In this document: piece after piece, positions 13,239 to 24,900 of the stretch
Layout of the letters: each line of letters starts with the position of its first letter
How positions within the stretch are numbered: the stretch's first letter is position 1
Assembly (NCBI RefSeq): GCF_021018895.1
Contig: NC_079366.1
Location: 29,763,771 to 29,827,770 of the forward strand
Direction of reading: 5' to 3'
Length of the DNA stretch: 64,000 nt
Source: Seriola aureovittata
Taxonomy: Eukaryota > Chordata > Actinopteri > Carangiformes > Carangidae
Notes under the pieces: generated by a model
The model's database searches: none
What the model was told of the DNA's origin: nothing
What the model saw: the letters and a program-made list of their open reading frames with translations, nothing else
Position numbers and translations under genes: made by a program

Positions 13239-15931
13239 GTACAGTATATACTGTAACTGCCTGTCATATTAACTGCCTTTAAATCTGCTGTTTTAGGTCT
13301 TCAGGTGGTGGTTTGTACACAAGTAAGTGAAGAACATGTATTTTTGGATCTGGGTGAACTGAACCTTTAAGGATTAAAGAAGCTCCTCACCTCCATCTCT
13401 GTGAAGCCTGACATGGCAGAGTGTTGAACTGGTTATCTCTTATTGGCTGTTTGGTTCTAGGAGATATCTTTCTGTTCACATTAAAACAGATCATTACATC
13501 ACCTTTATTATTTAGAGATGCCTTTTTTAATGTCTCTTTATTTCATAATGGCATTTTCATGACTAACTTTTGTTTCCTGTCACTTTTCATGACAGATATG
13601 CTGCTGCAACCTGTCTCCAGAGTGGGGTCTCCTACATTTTCTTATGTATGGACCTTAAATGTTTTAATTCACTTTACAGCACACGACTAGAAATAATGTT
13701 TTGAAACTAACTCTGTGCATTTCTGAATTACAGGGCGTATCAAGGTCCTCAGGACATCACAGTGCTGGCATATCAGACAGGTAACAATAAAATGTTTTCT
13801 CTGCTTTGACTGTCAATAAGCTTTATTATTAGTATCAAGTAGACAATTAAGAGGAGCTTCAGTTAATGTTGACATCAAACATCAGGAGGCGGAAAATGTG
13901 ATCTCAGTGACTTTGATTGTTGGTGTTGGACGGCTGGTTGGAGTTTTTCTGAAACTTAATAGAATAATAATAGAATTAATTAGTGCCACGGGTGCTCAGC
14001 TCCGAGTCACTCCTCTACAGCTAGAATAGCTGAGAGGAGTGCCTCAGGGCGGAGCCTCGGGGCATCTATTAATCTTCCGTTTCGGGTTTATTATTCTTCC
14101 GCCAAATTTCGGCGCGTAACTCGTCCCGCAGCTTTGAGAAAACCCTGGTAATATATACATCAAAACGTGCGTCTTGATCCCGAAAGAGGTGCTATGACTT
14201 TTGGTGTTAAAATTCCAATTTTTCCCAAAGTTATTCCCAAAAAACTGGGAATAAATAATGCATTAGAAATGCATTGGAATTTTCTTTAGAAACCCACCTT
14301 TTTTCTACAAAATTGCACCTTTTTTCTGAGTCACCCAGCTCTCTCATACCTGCACGTAGAAATGTGATTCAAACTATAAAATGGAGGAAAACTTCTGCTC
14401 TCTCAAAAAGATAGGAACTTTTTTTACATAACATGTAAACTTTTCAAACTGTGAGCACTCAAAGGAGGAGTGCAAATCACTTTTTCTTCAAAGTTAGAGT
14501 GAAAGCGTCAGTTGGCTAGAGTGCGTGAAGCAGTAAAAAATAACCTTTATTTTTATTTTTAACTCGAGCTCGCGGCCAAACCGTAAAAAGGAGACAAATA
14601 ATTCTTTCTGAAAATGTAGACATAGTTGTTGGGATTCATAAAATGTAACTTTGAAAGGCAGGGTCTGCACAAAATTTAAACAGGGGTGCCGAGTCCGGCA
14701 GCAATACCTGTCTCACTCTCATTGACACCTAATGTAATCGTCTTTTTTTTTCAAAAGAATCTCCCTCTGTCTTCGCACTGAGCTTACGCACTCATTTTAA
14801 GGAATATCTGAATAAAATAGAAACTGTAGAAACTTCTGGCTTCAGTGTCTGTCACGGTGTTTTCGGTTTTTGAAAAGAAGTAACGTTTTTTTCATAATTT
14901 GCAGTTGTTTGAAGCCATGTAGAAGCCAAATTCTGGGCAGATTTTCACATTGCCATGGCAACGGTAGCTCCTGACCTGTGTGCGTGCGCCTAGCAACCAG
15001 ATAACCAACTCTCCAAGCTCTGCTAGCTTTACATTAGCCACATGTTAGGTCTTAAATTACATTTAGTTAGGTCTTAAATATGTAAGTCCATTTACTGCTT
15101 CCTTCGTTGCTTTTCTTTTTGTTTTGTTAAAAGAGTGAATGAAGTTGTGACGGTCTCCGCTGAGACAGAGGAGAGGAGAAGCTACTAGCCCTCTCTCGCT
15201 GTCACTTCTAGTCGTGTTGCTCTTCTCCCCAGTAATGTTAAATTTAGCACAGAAAAAAACATAATAGTGGTAATTTAAATAGCGGTTCAGGGGATTTATT
15301 AACCCTCAGGGGTCCCTCTGTCCTTTTATGGACATTTTCTTCACTTTTCTTTTTTGATTTGCTGATCATTTTGGCTGTGTTACAGCTGAAGGTATGGATT
15401 TCTGCAAGAAAGTGTCTTTTTTTTTACATATTTTTAGAATCTAATGTCAGTTACTGTTACAGGTCTATTATACACTGGTAACACATTTTGTACCCTCTGG
15501 GGTTCCTCGCGTCCAAAAAAGGACACACAAAGAAAATGCTATAAAATCATCATATATCAATATTTTTTTCTGCTTTTTTTGCATAAATCTCTTAAACCAC
15601 TTCAGTTCTGCTCAAACCTACCAAATGTTTATTAGATTTCAGGATTTTAACCCTTTAAATGCCAGTTTGAAGACATGTCGCCTCTTGTTTTATTGTAAAA
15701 AACAACACAGAATATGAGATATTTCCCACATAATACATGATGGAGGGATGTGACATTGTTTTATATCAGAGTCTTTTATATCAAGACATTTCTCAAAACC
15801 AGAATATGATCAGGGTGACTTTTGAACACTGGAAATAAATCATGTACTCATCCCGGCAGTAGCCCCCGTGGCACTCAAAATTTCCCTGGAATTTTCTAGT
15901 TTAATGATACAATTTAGTGTCATTTAACATT

Positions 15932-15990
<59 letters not shown>

Positions 15991-18900
15991 GTACAGTATA
16001 TACTGTAACTGCCTGTCATATTAATTGCCTTTAAATCTGCTGTTTTAGGTCTTCAGGTGGTGGTTTGTACACAGGTAAGTGAAGAACATGTATTTTTGGA
16101 TCTGGGTGAACTGAACCTTTAAGGACTAAAGAAGCTCCTCACCTCCATCTCTGTGAAGCCTGACATGGCAGAGTGTTGAACTGGTTATCTCTTATTGGCT
16201 GTTGTTTGGTTCTAGGAGATTTATTTTTGTGCACATGAAAATAGATGATTACATATAAAAATCCCCTTTTTAAAACGATTTCATGATGGCATTTTCTTGA
16301 CTACCTTTTATTTCCTGTCACTTTTCATGTCAGAAGGGATTCTGCAACATTTCGGTGGCTCACCATCATATTTGGCAGGGAGACCAAAAAGAGTTGAGTC
16401 TTTCTTACCTGATGACAAAATATATGTAAAGATATTTAATGTTTTTAGTTAGTTAATAGCAAATAACTGTTAAATTATGTTTAGAAAAAACTAATTTTGT
16501 GCCTTTCTGAATCCCAGGAGCTCTCAGGTCATTATGATTCACACGCTAAACCAAAAATACCAACTCACCTTTTCAGTACTCTGGGTAAGTGAAAAAACAT
16601 ACTTTTGGATTTGGGTAAACTGAACCTTTAAAGCTCCTCCAGTGTAAAGGTCTGTGTCCATGTGTAGTGTGATTATAGATCAGCTCTAGCTTCTATATTA
16701 ATACTGTGAAAGTATCAAAGCCTCAGTCCACAGAGAAATGCACACAGCCTGTATTCAGAAACTGAGCCTTAAAACCAGCCGTCAGGACTTCTGGAACTTT
16801 GTGATGTCACAACAAAGCAGTCACCAAGCCCCGCCCACCTGGACCCACCATCCAAACCTTGCAGGATTTGGTTTCTCTGAGTGTTTTTTACCTGAAATCT
16901 GCTGTATTTTTATTGGATCACTCAGAAAACAGTCAGCCAATCAGAAGAGAGGCTCAGAGCCTCCTCTCTTCTGATTGGCTCACCGACCTGTTGTTACTAG
17001 AGCTGCAGAGAGAAGCCTGAGAGAGGAGATGTAAAACTACACTGAGATGGTTTTTGGTTCCTGGTTCAGTATTGAATTGGCTGCGTGTTAGTAAACTGAA
17101 GGTCCAAGATGGCCGATATTAAATAAATAAATATGATACTATTAAATAAGTAAACACAATAATAAATATGTAATATGTAAGTGAACCAATTCTTTGTGAC
17201 TTTTAATACTAACATTTAACCTTCTTTTGTTGAAGTTTTAATGGAATTAATTTAAATTTGATCTTAGCCAGTACTATTAAAATGGCCTCAATATCTTCTT
17301 ATTTCAAAATAGATTTTTTTTTTCAACACCAACTTTTATTTCCTGTCAATTTTCATGACAGCGTCGGGGACACCAGGAAAAACACGGTATCCAAACGCAG
17401 CAAAGACGAAGCTTGAGTCATCTGAGGACAAGAGCGAGGTTATGAAGGTGAGAGTGAAACATTTATGGGTCCATGTTTAAGTTGATGGACACAGCTTCAA
17501 GGCAGATTACAAGCCATATTACTATAAAATCCTTTGCTCCTCAAAGTGAAACATCAAAGCTTAAAGGTGTAATGTGTAAGATCGTGCTACTTGATCCACC
17601 TCCATAGGGGGCAGCATTTCACCTTTTGCCCCTGTCCAGTTAATCATGTTGATTTCTCCATGTTCCTTATAATTTGTTATGTGTATGTGCATTTATTGTT
17701 GAGAGTTAAAATTGTTGAGAGCACTGGAACAAATTATGAATGTTATAATTCACTTTACAGCACACGACTAGAAGTAATGTTTTGAAACTAACTCTGTGCA
17801 TTTCTGAATTACAGGGCGTATCAAGGTCCTCAGGACATCACAGTGCTGGCATATCAGACAGGTAACAATAAAATGTTTTCTCTGCTTTGACTGTCAATAA
17901 GCTTTATTATTAGTATCAAGTAGACAATTAACAGCAGCTTCAGTTAATGTTGACATCAAACATCAGGAGGCGGAAAATGTGATCTCAGTGACTTTGATTG
18001 TTGGTGTTGGACGGCTGGTTGGAGTTTTTCTGAAACTTCATAGAATAATAATACAATTAATTTAATGATACAATTTAGTGTCATTTAACATTCTCACACA
18101 CACACACACACACACACACATATGTACAATATATACTGTAACTGCCTGTCATATTAACTGCCTTTAAATCTGCTGTTTTAGGTCTTCAGGCGCTGATTGG
18201 TTCAGAGGTAAGTGAAGAACATGTATCTTTGGATCTGGGTGAACTGAACCTTTAAGGATTAAAGAAGCTCCTCACCTCCATCTCTGTGAAGCCTGACATG
18301 GCAGAGTGTTGAACTGGTTATCTCTTATTGGCTGTTGTTTGGTTCTAGGAGATTTATTTTTGTGCACATGAAAATAGATGATTACATATAAAAATCCCCT
18401 TTTTAAAACGATTTCATGATGGCATTTTCTTGACTACCTTTTATTTCCTGTCACTTTTCATGTCGGAAGGGATTCTGCAACATTTCGGTGGCTCACCATC
18501 ATATTTGGCAGGGAGACCAAAAAGAGTTGAGTCTTTCTTACCTGATGACAAAATATATGTAAGGATATTTAATGTTTTTAGTTAGTTAATAGCAAATAAC
18601 TGTTAAATTATGTTTAGAAAAAACTAATTTTGTGCCTTTCTGAATCCCAGGAGCTCTCAGGTCATTATGATTCACACGCTAAACCAAAAATACCAACTCT
18701 CTTCAGTACTCTGGGTAAGTGAAAAAACATACTTTTGGATTTGGGTAAACTGAACCTTTAAAGCTCCTCCAGTGTAAAGGTCTGTGTCCATGTGTAGTGT
18801 GATTATAGATCAGCTCTAGCTTCTATATTAATACTGTGAAAGTATCAAAGCCTCAGTCCACAGAGAAATGCACACAGCCTGTATTCAGAAACTGAGCCTT

Positions 18901-21900
18901 AAAACCAGCCGTCAGGACTTCTGGAACTTTGTGATGTCACAACAAAGCAGTCACCAAGCCCCGCCCACCTGGACCCACCATCCAAACCTTGCAGGATTTG
19001 GTTTCTCTGAGTGTTTTTACCTGAAATCTGCTATATTTTTATTGGATCACTCAGAAAACAGTGAGCCAATCAGAAGAGAGGCTCAGAGCCTCCTCTCTTC
19101 TGATTGGCTCACTGACCTGTTGTTACTAGAGCTCCAGAGAGAAGCCTGAGAGAGGAGATGTGAAACTACACTGAGATGGTTTTTGGTTCCTGGTTCAGTA
19201 TTGAATTGGCTGCGTGTTAGTAAACTGAAGGTCCAAGATGGCCGATATTAAATGAATAAATATACTATTAAATAAGTAAACACAATAATAAATATGTAAT
19301 ATGTAAGTGAACCAATTCTTTGTGACTTTTAATACTAACATTTAACCTTCTTTTGTTGAAGTTTTAATGGAATTAATTTAAATTTGATCTTAGCCAGTAC
19401 TATTAAAATGGCCTCAATATCTTCTTATTTCAAAATAGATTTTTTTTTTCAACACCAACTTTTATTTCCTGTCAATTTTCATGACAGCGTCGGGGACACC
19501 AGGAAAAACACGGTATCCAAACGCAGCAAAGATGAAGCTTGAGTCATCTGAGGACAAGAGCGAGGTTATGAAGGTGAGAGTGAAACATTTATGGGTCCAT
19601 GTTTAAGTTGATGGACACAGCTTCAAGGCAGATTACAAGCCATATTACTATAAAATCCTTTGCTCCTCAAAGTGAAACATCAAAGCTTAAAGGTGTAATG
19701 TGTAAGATCGTGCTACTTGATCCACCTCCATAGGGGGCAGCATTTCACCTTTTGCCCCTGTCCAGTTAATCATGTTGATTTCTCCATGTTCCTTATAATT
19801 TGTTATGTGTATGTGCATTTATTGTTGAGAGTTAAAACTGTTGAGAGCACTGGAACAAATTTTGAGTACTTGTAATACAAACAGTAGGTTTTTATTTACC
19901 TTTAGGGGACAGTGCATGACACATGGGTGTCAGACTACAGCAGTATGAGGAAGGGATGATGACATCATCACAAAGGCAGAATCAGATAATACGGTTTATT
20001 GCCAGGTAATTTTTTAACTTACAAGATATTTGGCTTGGTGTTTGGTGCAGGATACAATAAACATATTAACAGGAAATAACATTTAAAAGGTAAAATACTG
20101 CAACAGTCAAAAAGAATATGAATATTGAATATTCAAAAAATAAAATTATGAAAAAAAAGCTATGTACTTGAAGTGTTGCCAAAACTCCTGCTGAGCAGGA
20201 TGTGCAAAAGATCACAGTATAGACAGTATGTGTTGTGTGCAGGGATGATACTCAGGTGTTACTGAGATGTGGTTGTTGATGAGGCCAGACGCAGAAGAAA
20301 AGGCAGGTGCTGGTCCTGATACAGACAAACACGTGAGAGGACAATTAGTTTAAATCATACAAGTTATTTATATTCAAACATGTTAGGTCTGCTGTGTGTG
20401 TGTATAATAAATAAAAGGATAGATATGAATATACTTAAATATATACAGCATTATGCAGTGGATCCTGATCCAGCTGGTTCTGGATCAAACAGTTTCTTTG
20501 TCTTACTTGTAAAAGAAAAGTTACTGATACATCCAGCTGGACAGCAGCCGCAGCAACAGGCTGAATTCTACCAAACTGAAAGGTCAACGTCGTACATTTA
20601 TGCCACTTCAAGTGTTTGTCAGTACGGTTTGTCTTTTGCACAAATGACACCTTTCACTACAGACCAACATCAGATGTTACTCACCTGTGTAACAGAAAGG
20701 TTGCAGCTCAGCATCAAACCCAAATCTTTACTCTCAGGAGTCTCCTGAGGTGAAAAACACCAGCATTCACCTGAGTCACCTGACGCCCCTGTATTTGTAT
20801 TTGTATTATTTTTAAAATATTTTTTCACATTTATTGTAAATAATTAAAAAAAATCCATTCACATTTAAGCTACTTGACATTGATTATTTATTTGTGTCTT
20901 GAGAGAAGCATAATTTCAGTTTTAGTCGCAACATGTTTTTCATATAATTCCTGTCACCGTTATATTCAAATGTTTTCTCTGACCTGATATAATAATTATT
21001 TTTAATCTAATTTTGCACCTTTCTGTAATCCAGGGCCCATCACACTTTACACCTGAAGTGTTAAATGAAGGTGGAAACATCTCGTACAGGTAATCAGACC
21101 TTGTCTGTTTTGGAAAGTGACCAAACTTGTTGTTTTATGTTTTTATCATTAAAGGATCATTTTTATCATCTTCTTGAGGTTGCAAATGTCTGCCACACAG
21201 CAGGGTCATGCTAAATTGTTAGCGTGGAGCATCACAGTCCACTGCATGTAGGTGATAAAAGGGCCAAAAACAGACTCAGAATATTAGAGTAGAGGAATGG
21301 CTTCTGATGAGCTCAACCTAGGCGCTGGACATGACGCTGGAAGGTGAAAGGGGAGGAGGAGCGTCGCAGCAGTCTGCCTAAGGGGACAGCTGACAGCAGG
21401 AGAGAGCAGATTTAAAGCTTGACAACGACATGATTGGCTGATTGAGATCGTGGTGAAATATGAGAAAGAGAAACGGTTGTGAATGAAAATGAGGCGTAAA
21501 GATAGTCTTCCTGATTGAATCTACGATAAGCTTCATTTCTCCGTCATACAGGTTCTGGGGCCCATGTCCAGGTGTGTTCCTGTGTGATATGACTAAGCTG
21601 GCGTTTACGATGACTGGGGCGGGGAAGCTGACATACAAGGTCGTCCGCTGGGATGAGGAGCTCCTCCGCTCAGCTGGAAAGACGGCTGCAGGTCTGCTGT
21701 TTGACATCAAGTGTTCTGAGGATGCTGTCTCTCAGCTGCACTTCCCACACTGTGAAACACAACTTGGTAAATATGCACAGTAATGAGAAATAATTAGTTA
21801 AAACCACAGAGTGGAATTAAAAAGAGTTTTTCGTGGTGCTGACGGCTCTTTGTGTTCACAGCATCGCTCTCTGAGGCCCTGTCTGTTGTCCACATCAGTG

Positions 21901-24900
21901 ATGATGGAATGAGCATCCTTAAGCCGCGGGAAATAACAGACACACATGTGATTGTGGACATCCCTCACCTCTCTGCCTTTGGCTTGGTATGGGATATCAT
22001 TAAAAGGTTTCTAAACATCGGGAAACCAATAAGGGGCCAAGTTCTGCTGTTTCGCCAACCGACGTACAAAAGACAAAGCCGAAAACTCAATGTGTTTCTG
22101 CTGCCAGATAACGTCCCGGTGCAGGAGGTAAAAGCTTTAGTAATTACTTTATCAGTCAGTGACACATCACTTCTCTCTATATAGTTCCTGTAAGTTGGTT
22201 ATGCTATAATTAATTTAATATAATTGGGATAATGAAGTCACTGTCTAACAAAAATGTTCCAACGCTCCTGAAGGTGAAAGGGCAACTGGACGAAGCTGAG
22301 TACATTGTGGCTCCTTCCTTCTGTCACCTCATTAGAGGCCAAACGTACAGTCTGGACTGTCCTGAGGCCTATATAGTACCTCCGGTGAGTATGTCAAATA
22401 CAATTGTCTGTTAGTAGTTGATGAAGTAAATGAAATAGGTATCCTGAGTATTATACGAAATTATTGGCAAATGCTTTTCTGATTAGATAGTTTAGTGTAG
22501 TTCCTGTGTGCACTCACACACAATATCCCAATATGCAATAATGTACTGAAATGCACCAATGGTTTTTAAACTAAGAAAGGATTTCTGTGGAGGGGTTTCA
22601 GAGACAAACCCACAGGAGAAATATCACCCAAGCTCCTCCGAGCTGTTTAACTTGTTTTGGGTTATTATTTTTGGTTTTGCAGGTGACAACACTCCACTTG
22701 TCAACCTTGTTTCCAGCAGCAGCAGCAGCAGTTGTTATAGGCTGGTCAGCAGCAAAGAGCAGACAGACAGTCAGCTGGTGAACATAGTGGAGCAGGTGGA
22801 GACCAAAACCAGAGCTATAAGAGAGGGAACACTGGACTGAGATTCATCAGGTGGATGCAAACACAACTCGCAACATCAGTGTTGTTGTGTGTAAAAAAGC
22901 AACTCTTTGCTAACATGTTTTCTATATCAACTTTATAATATGATAATTCTGTGTTGTCATGTTGTAGTTGTGTTGTAGTTATCGACCTCACACAGGAAGG
23001 CTCAGTATCCACTTTTCTTTTCAGCTGTTTTGGTCTCTACCAACTGATAAGAAAAAATAAGTTTGTCTGTCTGCTGTTTGATGCTGAGCAGGTAATGTAC
23101 AGTGGGGTTTTTGAGCTTTTAGTGTCCAACAGCTGTGGGCTGCAGCTGGAAACTGGGTTGATGAAAGCAACACAAATTCATTACGGCAAATAAAATGCAT
23201 TTATTACATTACGAGCAGGAGAGAGAGAAGTTATCTGTAAATGCTAAGCTAAAGAAATTAGCAGATCTGAATAGCATGTAAACCAGTGGTTCTCAAAGTG
23301 GGGTCCGGGGATCCCAAAGGGTCCTTGAGGGGGTTCCCCAGCAAAAAGGAGAATAATTTATTTTCACCGTAATTACATCCATAAGTAACATAATGACAGA
23401 ATGTATCACTATTTCGGTCGTGGGTTCAAACACTTACTTATCAGATGGGGCGTCCTGGGACAAAATCTTATCAATTTGGGGTCCATGTTCTAAATAGTGT
23501 CATTTTAGGTGTCCTTGATGTGAAAAAGTCGAGCCAAAAAGTTTCTAAATCTAGCGACTTATGCTCTAAGAAGAAACCACATGCACCGATTCATTTTGAA
23601 AGAAAAACAGCCAATGAGGAAACTCCAACTCAGTCACACATTCAAGTGACCAATAATGAAATTATGATCACTCAGTCAGTCACAAACATTCACGATTACA
23701 GGTCTGGCCCCGTTATTCTGGTCCAGCCAAAAACAATGAGCTTAAAGAAGCTAAAAAGATCAGTAGAGCTGAGGGGAACTGCAGAGTCAGGTGACCAACA
23801 CCTTTCAGGTTACACAGCCATTTAGTTCATTGTTAATATAAACAAAAAATATATAGAAAATTCTATTAGTACAGCTTTAACTTTATATGGTCACTTAATA
23901 TATGGTGAAGTAACCATGAGACATTGTTAATGATTTACAGTTTGCAGTATTTGACTTCAACTATGGACCAAATTACCACCCGACTTTTGAGATTCGGCTA
24001 ACGGCAAGCGAGCAGTTAGCGATTGTGAAAGTCCGAGACCAAGAGAAGAAACACGTCTGGGAGTATCCTGTTGAACTAACTGGTACAGAAGGCTTGATTA
24101 ATTACTCATTCACACATTTGAACATTCATGACTCTTTTAATTCACACAATTCTTCTTTTGTTCTACGTGTAACAATTGATGTTTGTCACCGGAGCCTTGA
24201 ACAGGGTTATAGATTAGGGTTGCACGGTATACCGGTACCAGTATAGTACCGCGATACTAGAGTTTTGAAAACGGTACTATACCGGCATTTAAAAACAAAC
24301 GGTACTTTTATTTCATTTTATTGAATGCAAATGAATTGGTAAATTGGAGCCTGTCTCTTTAAGCACAGCGAGGCCAGCGAGTGTGACGTAGTTGCCCGAG
24401 AGGATGTAAGCCGCGTCCCACGCGCACTCGCATGTTTAGACTGAGGAGGAGAGAGGAACGACAAGTCGCGTCTTAGACAGACGGAGCGGGTTGAAGAAAA
24501 TACAGTAGATAGAGATGGCAGCTGCAGAAAAGCCCGAACTTGTGGTTAAAATGGGGCCCGAAGTTCGGTGTGGAAATATTTCGGGTTCAAACCGAACGAT
24601 AAAGGCGAGCCACTGAACCCAGAGGCACCGCAGTTCAAGCGGTGCTACAAAGTGTGTCTCGCAGAAGGAGCCAACACTTCAAACCTGTCGAAACATTTAA
24701 AGGACAACCATGCGGACTTGTTCCGAGACTTCAGTCAAGAACGACAGGTGATAATGTTGTTCACCTGTTCACTGCACTGTAATGTCAATGAAAGAAGTAC
24801 AAAGCCCCTCCCAGCCCAGTAGTAAACCTACAGTAGCCTGCATACAGAGAGCTAAAACATGTCCATGGTTAATAAATATATTAAAAAATATATTTTTAAA

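Larger units (their letters stand above)
13734..17814 (+). repeat. Exon cassette 5 (5-exon type, enlarged by an insertion)
   Basis: Exons 13734-13780, 16049-16074, 16334-16425, 16518-16584 and 17362-17447, with the same phases as cassette 3. The first intron is enlarged by a ~1.92-kb Helentron-like insertion. The 86-bp exon has a silent ACA to ACG change. Confidence 0.8.

Noticed and set aside
9243..19573. CRISPR-like array of short repeats
   Set aside because: The repeats are 0.8-4 kb eukaryotic exon-intron cassettes with splice signals, in a vertebrate context.
22559..22840. Possible extra FIIND exon with a poly-Ser stretch
   Set aside because: The exons ending at 22384 and starting at 23941 join in phase and give an uninterrupted UPA domain; the frame here has no domain similarity.
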